DNA from: Spirosoma endophyticum
GTDB taxonomy: Bacteria; Bacteroidota; Bacteroidia; Cytophagales; Spirosomataceae
Length of the DNA stretch: 64,000 nucleotides
Direction: 5' to 3'
Assembly (NCBI RefSeq): GCF_900112365.1
Contig: NZ_FOLQ01000001.1
Location: 930,001-994,000, forward strand
Each line of letters starts with the position of its first letter. Position 1 is the first letter of the stretch. A model generated the notes under the pieces. That model was not told where the DNA came from and did not search any database. It was given only the letters and a program-made list of their open reading frames with translations. The position numbers and the translations under genes are program-made. Positions 44,001 through 52,700 of the stretch are shown here, piece after piece.

Positions 44001-45543
44001 CCAGAATAGCGAAGCTAACGACCTCAGCCATAGGCCGAAACATTTTCCCTTCGGTACCAATCAGCGCCAGAATAGGCAGGTAAACTATCAGGATAATGAT
44101 TTCCCCAAAAGCAGCCGACGTTCGGATGCGGCTGGCCGAGACAAAGACCTCTTCGTCCATTTCTTGTTGTGAAAGAGTGAAAGAACGGGAGAGCGAATGA
44201 GTGGCTGGCGCATCAATTTCACTCCGCCCTAGTCGTCCAACTTCACTCATTCGCTCATTCGCTCTTTCACTCTTTCGTAGCGCGAGGTGATGCAACGTCG
44301 CTTCAACGATAATGACAGCACCATCCACAATAAGGCCGAAATCAATGGCCCCCAGACTCATCAGGTTGCCCGATACGCCAAAGACGTTCATCATTCCGAT
44401 CGCAAAGAGCATGGCCAGCGGAATAACAGACGCCACAATCAGCCCGGCGCGGAGGTTTCCCAGAAACAGGATCAGGACGAAAATAACGATCAACGCGCCT
44501 TCAATCAGGTTTTTCGTCACCGTACCGATCGCGCGATTAACCAGCTCCGATCGATCCAGAAAGGCATGAATGTCGACGCCTTCGGGCAGTGTCCGGCGAA
44601 TCTGCTCCATACGTGCCTTTACTCGACTAATGACCTGATTGGCATTTTCGCCTTTGAGCATGAGCACCAGCGCACCAACGGCTTCGCCTTCGGCGTTACG
44701 AGTCAACGCGCCGTACCGAACCGCCGAGCCAAATTGCACGGTTGCTACGTCCCGAATCAGCACCGGAGCACCACCCGACGTTCGCCGGACGACGATGCGT
44801 CCAATGTCGTCCAGATTACCCACCAACCCTTCAGTTCGGATAAAGTAAGCATTAGGTTTTTTATCAATGTAAGCGCCCCCCGTATTCTGGTTGTTACGGG
44901 ATAGAGCCGTAAACAAATCATTGATACCCAAGCCATACGCCCGAAGCCGGTCGGGATCAATCGCGATTTCGTATTGTTTGACAAATCCACCAAAGCTGCT
45001 GACATCCGCTACACCCGGCGTACCCAGCAATTGCCGACGGACCACCCAGTCCTGAAGCGACCGCAGTTCCATCGGCGAATACCGTTTTTCGAAGCCGGGT
45101 TTGGCGTAGATAACGTACTGGTAAATTTCACCCAGGCCGGTGCTGACAGGTCCTAGTGTCGGCTCGCCCGTACCCGCCGGAATCACCGTTCGGGCATCGG
45201 TCAGGCGCTCGCTCACTTGCTGACGCGCCCAGTATAGGTCGGTCGATTCAGTAAATACGATCGTGACCACCGATAAGCCAAAACGCGAGATAGACCGTAC
45301 TTCGACAACCTGGGGAATGGTCGCCATCGTCTGTTCTACAGGAAACGTGATCAACCGTTCAACCTCCTGCGCAGCCAGCGCGGGCGATCGGGTAATGATT
45401 TGCACCTGATTGGTGGTAATGTCGGGCAGAGCATCGATGGGGAGTTGACTAAATGAGTAGCTGCCCCAGCCAATCAAGGCCAGCGTGAAAAGCCCAATAA
45501 TGAGTTTATTGTGAATGGAAAAGCGGATGATAGAATCCAGCAT
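41038..45543 (-). CDS. CusA/CzcA-type heavy-metal RND pump fused to a TolC-like outer-membrane factor
   Basis: 1501 aa. Residues 1 to about 1050 are a CzcA/CusA pump: N-terminal helix, LPIDALPDITTNQVQI, the helix-4 GAIDFGLIVDGAVIIVEA, and the second half with ISAGVGFIALFGVAVLNGIV. Residues about 1065-1087 (SWWPWLLVGTLLGLGHSTQA) look like a signal peptide retained at the joint; about 1100-1501 is a CusC/TolC-like factor with coiled hairpins. Residues about 424-458 are an extra loop absent from ordinary CusA; its DNA (44171-44276) is a palindrome. The gene feeds a one-polypeptide efflux channel for Zn/Co/Cd/Cu/Ag; the exact metal is unknown. Confidence 0.92.
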   Translation of the reverse strand: MLDSIIRFSIHNKLIIGLFTLALIGWGSYSFSQLPIDALPDITTNQVQIITRSPALAAQEVERLITFPVEQTMATIPQVVEVRSISRFGLSVVTIVFTESTDLYWARQQVSERLTDARTVIPAGTGEPTLGPVSTGLGEIYQYVIYAKPGFEKRYSPMELRSLQDWVVRRQLLGTPGVADVSSFGGFVKQYEIAIDPDRLRAYGLGINDLFTALSRNNQNTGGAYIDKKPNAYFIRTEGLVGNLDDIGRIVVRRTSGGAPVLIRDVATVQFGSAVRYGALTRNAEGEAVGALVLMLKGENANQVISRVKARMEQIRRTLPEGVDIHAFLDRSELVNRAIGTVTKNLIEGALIVIFVLILFLGNLRAGLIVASVIPLAMLFAIGMMNVFGVSGNLMSLGAIDFGLIVDGAVIIVEATLHHLALRKSERANERMSEVGRLGRSEIDAPATHSLSRSFTLSQQEMDEEVFVSASRIRTSAAFGEIIILIVYLPILALIGTEGKMFRPMAEVVSFAILGAFLLSITYVPMASALFLSKHGNHKQTLSDRLMKAAHRFYTPIIRWALQAKTLVLLVAAGFLAGAIWLFTTLGGEFIPTLSEGDFAVETRVLTGSSISQTVEKTIQASGILKRKFPEVKEVIGKIGSGEIPTDPMPIEAADLMIILKPQSEWTSADTQEELADKMAEALKAIPGVTFGFQQPIQMRFNELASGVKQDVAVKIFGEDLDQLTQLAARISRLVGSVKGATDLYVEQVEGLPQIVVKADREALARYGLAVDDINHTLSAAFAGESAGLVYEGEQRYDVVVRLGDQSRRSIDDVRNLTVAIPGGTPVPLGQLASVELKPGPNQIQREDAKRRLTIGFNVRGRDVEHVVNELSQKINEKIKFPMGYYVVYGGQFENLIEARDRLAVAVPVALILIFVLLFVTFNSVRQALLIFTAIPLSAIGGVLALWLRDMPFSISAGVGFIALFGVAVLNGIVLIAEFNRIRREENEPDLHEVIFRGTYIRLRPVLMTATVASLGFLPMALSSSAGAEVQKPLATVVIGGLITATLLTLIVLPILYYLEEKTFGKKQAPPIPITQTASWWPWLLVGTLLGLGHSTQAQVTNQPNSVRQTASFNLSQALDQAYQANPTLRVSALGVGYQRALRGTAGDVGKTDISVSAGQYNSQYFDGSITVGQRLPAPALVRGLRSLADARVDGAEAEGRLSRQELAYQIKSTYYVLTYLKTLRRTLVTQDSLLTAVARGAAVRRRTGEGTLLEQTAAETAARQATLLQQQNEADQQILRRRLQTLLGLPALPVTGDSVLSARSLPVVDSVMLAANPELALLRQQIEIVRRETDVERARLKPDFFVSLTNQSLQGVEQVNGADRFYGFGNRFTYGQFGLSLPIFSKPLRARVQASELAQQRTEASLTARQRSLEGELAERLEAYAKNQQTLAYYQTSALPQAVQIRTQVDKAYRAGEIGYVEVLQNLRTVSDIQTGYLTALNELNQTVITIELLLGITQP
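44171..44276. repeat. Palindromic element inserted in frame in the cusA-like gene
   Basis: Two 33-nt arms, 44171-44203 and 44244-44276, are complementary at 29 of 33 positions with a 40-nt centre. They encode the segment KSERANERMSEVG...THSLSRSFTLS between HHLAL and QQEMDEE, where usual CusA proteins join directly. The sequence is built of short units (gagcgaatgag, gaaagagtg). The frame is kept on both sides. Confidence 0.7.
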
Positions 45544-45640
45544 AGAACCAAATAGCTAAGGTGAACAGATGAGTAGCGCGCGAACGAAATTCCATACGCA
45601 ACATAGTTGCACAGGTTCGTTAAGACGCACGTATCCAGTC

Positions 45641-45976
45641 TTAGCTTACTTGGGGTGGCTGCCAGGTGGTCAGCGAGGGGGAAGGAAAATCAGATTCAAT
45701 CAACGTAAAAAGAGCACGTTGCCAATCTGACGGCTGGTCAACGTAGTGAAAGCTGAATACAGGCGGGGGTGTATCGATGGGCAACCCGCAGCAACTGCAA
45801 ACGCAAAAAGGAGAACAGGAATCACCCGTGGCTGAATTGATCGGGTGCTGATGACCATCAGCCGCAATCGTTGTTGCCTGCGCGGGTAAGCGTACCGGCT
45901 CGCACTGGTCGGCGCAGGGAAGCATCGACAGCATCAGCAGGTAAAGGCCCAATAGCAGACACACAGGGGATTTCAT
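45641..45976 (-). CDS. DUF6660-like small cysteine/histidine-rich exported protein
   Basis: 111 aa with a signal peptide (MKSPVCLLLGLYLLMLSMLP). The mature part has a Cys cluster (CADQCEPV, SCSPFCVCSCCGLPI) and His residues (GHQHPI), then an end typical of the family (WQPPQVS). DUF6660 proteins accompany CusA-type pumps in Bacteroidota; the cluster may bind the exported metal in the periplasm (inference). It starts the metal-efflux unit, 97 bp upstream of the pump gene. Confidence 0.8.
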   Translation of the reverse strand: MKSPVCLLLGLYLLMLSMLPCADQCEPVRLPAQATTIAADGHQHPINSATGDSCSPFCVCSCCGLPIDTPPPVFSFHYVDQPSDWQRALFTLIESDFPSPSLTTWQPPQVS

Positions 45977-46069
45977 GTGTCAAATATACACCTTTCGTAT
46001 ATGCAACCGGTAGTCAAATATCCTCCCAGTGCTCAAAAAGGCCTTTATAGTAATGTGAGTGCGGGATTT

Positions 46070-46114
46070 GCGTCTTACCCTCGATCCTCTGAAGGACGGT
46101 CGGGGGTAAGACGC
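46070..46114 (-). terminator. Terminator after the sigma/FecR/SusCD/oxidoreductase operon
   Basis: Perfect 11-bp arms gcgtcttaccc (46070-46080) and complement (46104-46114) with a 23-nt loop, 30 nt past the stop of the FAD-oxidoreductase gene at 46144. It separates this operon from the metal-efflux genes. Confidence 0.6.
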
Positions 46115-46143
46115 GAAAGTTATATCAACATAGGATTAATTCT

Positions 46144-48153
46144 CTAGTTCGGCACGAACAGTACGGCATCGGCTACTACGATGCCATCCGCATCTTTGGT
46201 CGTAACGTCAACGTAGTTTTTCTCACCCGGCGACAGTTTATAGGTTCCCAGCAATACCCACTCGCCTGATGTTTGGCCCTCAACCCGAATGTCGGATTCC
46301 CGAATCGTTATGTCTTTCGTCTGACTACCCGCCGATACCAACAGATTCGTTTTGCTCGAAGCACCCGCAATTTTCGGGAAATAGATATACACCTGATACG
46401 TAGCGGCTTTGGTCACGGCAGGCCTGAACCGTATCGTTTTAACATCTCCGCCAGAGGCCAACGTAGTAAAATAACTAGGACCATACGCCCCTTTTGGATT
46501 GTTGTCACGGGTCCAGTTACTCGCACGGGTAACCTGGGTGGGGTCGTCATTGTCCACCAGTATTTCGGGTGTACTGCCGTCGGCTAGTGGGTTAGTTTTG
46601 AGCACGCTTTGTAACTTCTTAACATCGATGGCCTGCACAGATGTTTTTCCGTCAATGGCCATACTGGCCGCAATCGCCGATGATTGGGCCAGCACCATAA
46701 AGACCGGCTCCATCCGAATGGAACCATACGCAATGTGACTCGCCGAAAGACAAACGGGCACTAACAGGTTTTTGCATTCCTCGGCCTTGGGAATCAGGCA
46801 GCGGTACGAAATGGGGTAAGGTGGAAAGCCTCCAATCTGTACGTCACCTTCATTCTTGACCATTCGCTGGCCGTTTTTCTCCACCACGAGCCGCTGGCAA
46901 TTGTGCGAATCCATGGTGTAGGCCGCCATGCCTACACCGTCCGTCACCACCTCGCGGCCCTGGCAGTTGGCCTGCGTCATCACGTAGTTGCCAATCATGC
47001 GCCGGGCTTCGCGCACGTACATCTGAGTCGACCAGTTACCCGAATCGGTATATTCATCTTTCGGATACCCAAACTTGAGCATCTCCGTTTGAATGTCTTT
47101 CCGCATCCGGGGATCGTGCCCGATAAAATACAGCAGACCCTTATTATACAGCTCGTGCGCCCGCTGAATCTTAGCCCTGCGTTCGTAGCTGCCTTCCGGG
47201 AAGTCCTGGTTGTCGCCAATCATATCGGTTGAAAACGGCCCGTTGTTATTGATGTCCGTTTTCTGGTTCGGCATCCGGTCGGGTTTCAGGATGGTGTTGA
47301 ACGCCAGTTTGGGATTCTTGTCGATGGCCCGTAGCAACAGTTCATATCGGGTGGAATCATAGCCTTCGGGCTTTGTAATGGGAATCATGTTGGCGGGATC
47401 GCTACTCAGGCAAATTCTGAAATTATAGGCCTGCACCAGCTTACTTCCCGTGCCAGTAGCCAGCACGGGTGCTGTACTGATGCCCCATAACAGCCCGCTT
47501 TCGGGTTTGCCGGGCGTTTTATACGGATCAACGCCGTCAGCAAACTGGTGTTTGTCGAGCAGTTGAAAACCGTTGTAGGTTTCGTTATACGTCTTGTTGT
47601 CTTCGCGCCCAACTGTATACTTCACGCCCGCTTTAGCCATTAGATCGCCTTCGTAGGTGCAGTCCAGAAAAACTTTGGCGTTGATGGTACGTAGCGTTTT
47701 GCTGGCTCCCGACGATGGCTCCACCGTAATGCGCTGAATAACGCCATTCTGTTTCGCCACTGATGCGAGTCGATACGAATAAAGGACGTTGACGTCGGCC
47801 CGTTTGACGTATTGCTGGAAAAGGTCTTCGGCAACGTGAGGTTCAAAAATCCACTGTTCAAACTTTCCGTAGTGTTTCCCGATCTGGCGGTAATAGTCGC
47901 GGGCAATTCCAGAAATCGCGTATTTATTGCCAATATCGGTGTAACCCAGGCCGCCCGTCGTTAATCCACCCAGATGACGACCAGGTTCAATCAGAATGAC
48001 GGATTTCCCCATTTTCTTCGCGGTATAAGCCGCAATGACACCCGCCGATGAACCCCCGTAAATGCAGATATCAACCGTTGTCGGAGACGATTGGGCAATG
48101 GTAAGTGTACTGAAAAAGGGAAGGCTAGCGAAAAGAATAAGTAATTTTTTCAT
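46144..48153 (-). CDS. Secreted FAD-dependent oxidoreductase with C-terminal golvesin-like domain
   Basis: 669 aa from the ATG at 48153, which opens the signal peptide MKKLLILFASLPFFSTLTIA; the longer frame adds 21 residues and runs into susD. Dinucleotide-binding motif DICIYGGSSAGVIAAY is followed by VILIEPGRHLGGLTTGGLGY, the start of an FAD_oxidored (PF12831-like) domain to about 530. The C-terminal 130 residues (TIRFRPAVTKAATYQVYIYF, SGEWVLLGTYKLSPGE) resemble the golvesin/xanthan-lyase CBM-like sandwich. Such proteins occur at the ends of SusCD operons; they probably oxidise a glycan or its product in the periplasm, substrate unknown. Confidence 0.88.
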   Translation of the reverse strand: MKKLLILFASLPFFSTLTIAQSSPTTVDICIYGGSSAGVIAAYTAKKMGKSVILIEPGRHLGGLTTGGLGYTDIGNKYAISGIARDYYRQIGKHYGKFEQWIFEPHVAEDLFQQYVKRADVNVLYSYRLASVAKQNGVIQRITVEPSSGASKTLRTINAKVFLDCTYEGDLMAKAGVKYTVGREDNKTYNETYNGFQLLDKHQFADGVDPYKTPGKPESGLLWGISTAPVLATGTGSKLVQAYNFRICLSSDPANMIPITKPEGYDSTRYELLLRAIDKNPKLAFNTILKPDRMPNQKTDINNNGPFSTDMIGDNQDFPEGSYERRAKIQRAHELYNKGLLYFIGHDPRMRKDIQTEMLKFGYPKDEYTDSGNWSTQMYVREARRMIGNYVMTQANCQGREVVTDGVGMAAYTMDSHNCQRLVVEKNGQRMVKNEGDVQIGGFPPYPISYRCLIPKAEECKNLLVPVCLSASHIAYGSIRMEPVFMVLAQSSAIAASMAIDGKTSVQAIDVKKLQSVLKTNPLADGSTPEILVDNDDPTQVTRASNWTRDNNPKGAYGPSYFTTLASGGDVKTIRFRPAVTKAATYQVYIYFPKIAGASSKTNLLVSAGSQTKDITIRESDIRVEGQTSGEWVLLGTYKLSPGEKNYVDVTTKDADGIVVADAVLFVPN

Positions 48154-48164
48154 ACTGATTGATT

Positions 48165-48192
48165 TTACCGCCGGGTTAAAGCCCGGCGGTAA
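48165..48192 (-). other. Stem-loop between susD and the oxidoreductase gene
   Basis: Perfect 11-bp arms ttaccgccggg (48165-48175) and complement (48182-48192), 6-nt loop. It lies in the 59-bp spacer of the operon, without a U tail, so it more likely protects or processes the mRNA, or dampens expression of the last gene, than ends transcription. Confidence 0.6.
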
Positions 48193-48212
48193 CAATGAAA
48201 AAAATGTCAGGA

Positions 48213-49646
48213 TCAATACCCTGGATTCTGATCCAGTTTGGGATTTACATCGCGCTCCGTTTGCGGGATCGGGAACAGATAATGTCGTTCTTCAACCACA
48301 ATCGTCGGATTCTGGGCTTTCATGGCACTGATCAATCGTTTTGTACGCGCCAGATCATACCAGCGATGGCCCTCGAAAGCCAGTTCCAGCCGACGTTCCA
48401 GCAGCAGGCTGTCACGGAATTGGGCCTGACTGAGGTTAGCCGTCAGACTTGGTAATCCTGCCCGGTTTCGAACGCGGTTAATCGTCGAATACGCTTCCGT
48501 GCTATTGGCGGCCTGCTCATTCAGGGCTTCTGCATACATCAGCAGTACGTCGGGATACCGGATAATGGGGTAATTATTTCCCCCATCGCTGGTGCCGGTC
48601 GAAGCTGGGTCCAGGTATTTGTAGACGTAGCAGGGAAACAAAACACTGGCCGGAGCCGCGGGTGTGCTGGTCGCCGAATACAGTTTCAGCGTTACGTTCC
48701 GGCGCTTGTCATCGGCGCGATAGGCTCTGTACAGGTTTTCGGTAGCGGGATCATCCCCGAAGCCGGCCACCCCATTGATGCGGTCGAAGTTAGGACGCAT
48801 GTACCCCTGCATTAGACTTCCTTCGCCAAAACCACCGCTCAGCGCCTGCATTTCGAAGACGGCCTCTTTCCCATTTTTATTAGCGATCAGGAAGGCATCG
48901 GCAAAGTTGGCCCACAAGTCGTAAACGCCTAAATCGATAACTTCTTTGGCTTTGGCCGAGGCTTTCGGCCAATCCTGACGGGTCAGGTATACCTTGGCCA
49001 GAAATGCTTTCGCAGCTCCTTTGGTAGCTCGCCCTCTATCGGCGGTAGAATAAGTCGTTGGCAACACCGCTTCGGCATCGGTAAAGTCCTGAATAACCAA
49101 TTTGTATACATCATCCGCCGATGCCCGTGCGACAGCTAAATCATTTAACGACGTTGTTTCTGTGGTGATGATAGGCACACCACCGAACAGGCGCAACAGG
49201 GTGAAGTAATAAAAGCCGCGCATAAATTTTGCCTCCGCCACGTAGCGGGCTTTCAGGCTCTCATCCATCGTAATAGCGGGTACACGACCGATCACGGCGT
49301 TGGCCCGGTTAATGGCCGAATACACGGTCGACCAGATCGACTGAAACGTATTGGTAGCCGGGGTAAACGTGTATTTGTCGAGGTCGTTTTTGGGCTGGTT
49401 GGCGGTCGAACGACCATTCCCCCATTCGGCATCGTCGGTTGCCTGATCCTGCAATATCCACATGATCTGACCATACAGGTTGGCGTTGTTCAGCGGGTCA
49501 TAAACCGCACTAACGGCGGCCTTGGCATCGTCGGCGTTTTTGTAAAAATTCGCGGGTGTAAAATTCGATTCGGGCTTCTGGTCCAGCACTTCGCAGGACG
49601 TCATTGCGCCGAGTAGAAGTAGGGCAAAGAATATGTTTTTTTTCAT
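48213..49646 (-). CDS. SusD/RagB-family substrate-binding lipoprotein
   Basis: 477 aa. Lipoprotein signal MKKNIFFALLLLGAMTSC with Cys18, then the SusD start EVLDQKPESNFTPANFYKNA. TPR-like helices follow (KARYVAEAKFMRGFYYFTLL, AKAFLAKVYLTRQDWPKASA), and the C-terminal signature (VRNRAGLPSLTANL, LLLERRLELAFEGHRWYDLA, RTKRLI, FPIPQTERDVNPKLDQNPGY) is complete. It forms the lid of the SusC channel at the cell surface. The gene follows the SusC gene at 49743, with a palindromic repeat between them. Confidence 0.95.
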   Translation of the reverse strand: MKKNIFFALLLLGAMTSCEVLDQKPESNFTPANFYKNADDAKAAVSAVYDPLNNANLYGQIMWILQDQATDDAEWGNGRSTANQPKNDLDKYTFTPATNTFQSIWSTVYSAINRANAVIGRVPAITMDESLKARYVAEAKFMRGFYYFTLLRLFGGVPIITTETTSLNDLAVARASADDVYKLVIQDFTDAEAVLPTTYSTADRGRATKGAAKAFLAKVYLTRQDWPKASAKAKEVIDLGVYDLWANFADAFLIANKNGKEAVFEMQALSGGFGEGSLMQGYMRPNFDRINGVAGFGDDPATENLYRAYRADDKRRNVTLKLYSATSTPAAPASVLFPCYVYKYLDPASTGTSDGGNNYPIIRYPDVLLMYAEALNEQAANSTEAYSTINRVRNRAGLPSLTANLSQAQFRDSLLLERRLELAFEGHRWYDLARTKRLISAMKAQNPTIVVEERHYLFPIPQTERDVNPKLDQNPGY

Positions 49647-49662
49647 GGCTAAAGTCTAGTTT

Positions 49663-49737
49663 AATGATGAATTATGAATGATAAATGATGGCACTTCTAG
49701 CTAATCATTTATCATTTATCATTCATAATTCATCATT
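49663..49737. repeat. Dispersed palindromic repeat, copy 2
   Basis: Perfect 27-bp arms 49663-49689 and 49711-49737, 21-nt loop. The first 28 nt are identical to 24311-24338. It fills the 96-bp spacer between susC and susD in one operon, just 6 nt after the susC stop at 49743, so the transcript must contain it. Confidence 0.8.
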
Positions 49738-49742
49738 GTGAG

Positions 49743-52700
49743 TTAAAACCCTACGTTAAGTCCAAACAGGATGGTTTTGGCGGACGGATAGCTGGCGTAA
49801 TCAAAACCCTGACTTCGGCTGTCCTGACCGAAGCGGTTCACTTCCGGATCGTAACCCGAATAGCTCGTCCAGGTCAGGTAGTTCTGCGCCGTTACGTACA
49901 CGCGTACCGATTGAATTTTCAGGCTGTTGAGCACCGATGCCGGTAAGTTGTAGGCAAGCTGAATGTTCTTCAGCCGCAGGTACGAACCGTCTTCAATCTG
50001 CCGGGTCGATACGCGGTTGGCCGGGCGGGTAGTCGATGCCCGCGGCATGTCGGTGTTGGTATTCGTGGGCGTCCAGCGATTCAGTACGTCCCGATCCTGA
50101 TTGGTGGTGGCGTTCAGGTATTCCAACTCGTACCGATTGGCATTCAGGATATTATTTCCATAAACGCCCTGAAAGAAAGCCGTCAGTTCCACCCCTTTAT
50201 ACGAGAACGTATTGCTGATACCACCCAGGAATTTGGGTTGCGCCCGACCAATGATCGTACGGTCATTATCGTCAATCTTCTTGTCGCCGTTCAGATCGAG
50301 GTATTTGCGGTCGCCGGGTTTGCGGGCTTGTGGATCGGTTAGTGCCGTTAGTTCGTCGGCGGTTTGATACAAACCATTGGTCACGTAGCCGAAGAACGAC
50401 CCCAGCGGCTCGCCCACCCGGATAATGCCTGAGTTCAGGCCCTGACCAATGTTCGCTACGTTCCCGGCGAATATCTGCGGTGTCCCCCCAATGTCGAGCA
50501 CTTTGTTTCGGTTCAACGCGAAATTCAGATCAGTACTCCATTTGAAGGCGCCGTCGATGTTGCGCGACGAAATACTCAGTTCGACACCTTTATTTTCGAC
50601 TTTACCGAGGTTTTTAATCGCGCTCGAAAATCCCGACGTACTTGGAACCGTTACGTTCAGCAGCAGGTCTTTCGTACGTTTCAGGTACACATCAGCGGTC
50701 AGGGTAATGCGGTTGTTCAGGAAACCAACATCCACACCCAGGTCGGCCTGGGTTGTCGTTTCCCACGACAGGTCAGGATTCGCAATCTGATTCGGACCAA
50801 GACCTGTTGATACGGTATTCCCGAAAACGTAATTCTGAGTAGCCAGCAGCGAATAAGCCGGGTAGTTACCAACGCCATCCTGATTCCCGGTGGAGCCATA
50901 GGTAGCCCGTAATTTCAGGTCATTTAGGACGCGATTATTCTTTAGAAACGCTTCTTCGGAGACGCGCCAGGCCAAAGCTGCCGACGGGAAATAGCCATAC
51001 TGCTTGTTGGCCCCGAAACGCGAGGAACCGTCGCTACGGAACGAAGCTGTTAGCAGGTATTTGTCTTTGTAACCGTAGTTAATGCGGGCCAGGTAGGATT
51101 GCAGCCCCCAGGTGCCGATACCGGATTCAGGCGTTAAGGGCACCGAACCCGACGCCAGGTTGCCTGACCCTAAATTGTCATTTACAAAATTCCGCGCCTG
51201 CGACCGGTTGCTTTCTGTGCGGTTAGCCTGCTGTGTGTAGCCCAGCAAGGCCGTTATGTTATGAATGCTGTTGAACGTGCGCGTGTACGTCAGCAGATTT
51301 TCATTCAGCCACGTCATGGATTGACTATTAAAAATTGAAGCGCTTCCTCCCTGTGCCAGACCGCTGGAAACCGATCTTGGCAAATAGGAATCCTGCTTTT
51401 GTAATATGCCATCCATGCCCAGCGATACGCGCAGGTTCAGCCCGTCGATAATCTGATAATCACCGAAGACACTCCCAAAGATTCGGTACGCCGTATTCCG
51501 GTTCTTATTGTCCCGGGCCAGCGCCACCGGATTGTCAGCAGTGAAGGGAAGTGCCGGGTCCGTCAGCAGATACGTACCGTCGGCGTTACGAACAGGCAGA
51601 ATCGGCGGGAATTGGAGAGCTGCGATGGTCACCAGACCGGCACTACCCAGATCACCATCCGAACGCGCCTGGTTGGTAACGGTTCGGTTGACGGTCAGGC
51701 TGTTGCCAATTTTTATTTTGCTGGTCAGTTTTCGATCCAGGTTGATTCGAAACGAATACCGATCGAAATCGGAGTTGACAATAAGACCACCCTGTTTGAA
51801 GTAGCCGCCCCCAATGGCGTATTGCGTTTTTTCGTCCCCACCGCTAAACGAGAGCTGGTAATTCTGAATGGGTGCCTGCTGGAAAATTTCATCCTGCCAG
51901 TCGGTGCCTACCCCAAAGGCATCGACCTGCGCCTGCGTATAGACCGCCGGTCGGCCTTCGTTCGTATTGGCATCGTTCACAAACTGAGCATATTCCCGGC
52001 CATTGAGTAATGGGTATTTCCGGCGAACGTTCTGAACGCCGTAGTACGCATCGAGGGTAATCGTTGATTTACCCGCTTTGCCCCGTTTAGTCGTGATAAT
52101 GACGACCCCGTTCGATCCACGCGATCCGTAGATGGCCGTAGAAGACGCGTCTTTGAGGACGGATATTGACTCGATGTCGCTGGGATTCAGCGTACTCAAT
52201 ACGTTGAAATTACCCCCTGAACTAGCCCCGTCGTTTTTGAAGGGAATGCCGTCAATAACGTATAGCGGCTCATTATCGCCCTGAATCGAGTTGCCACCCC
52301 GGATACGTATGCTCGTTGTACCACCCGGTGCGCCTGAGTTCTGGGTAATCTGCACCCCTGCCGCCCGACCCTGTAAGGCCTGATCGAGGGATGTGACGGC
52401 CACTTTACGGATTTCTTCGACGGGAACCGTTGCCACGGCGCCTGTCAGATCGCTTTTTTTGACCTGCCCATAGCCGACGACCACGACCTCATTCAGGGAT
52501 TTGTTGTCGGGCACTAACTGGACGTCAACAACCGACTTATTATTAACCGCCTGTTCCTGAGTAACGTAGCCAACAAAGCTAAATACCAACGTAGCACTCC
52601 CATTGGGAATGTTGAGCTGATAGCGCCCCTGTGCGTCGGAGGTGGTGCCACGGGGAGAGCCTTTCACCACGACGCTCACGCCCGGCAGCCCTTCTCCCGT

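Noticed and set aside
44287-44904. 205-codon plus-strand frame opposite the cusA-like gene
   Set aside because: Antisense to strongly conserved RND sequence; low-complexity His/Gln/Asn composition.
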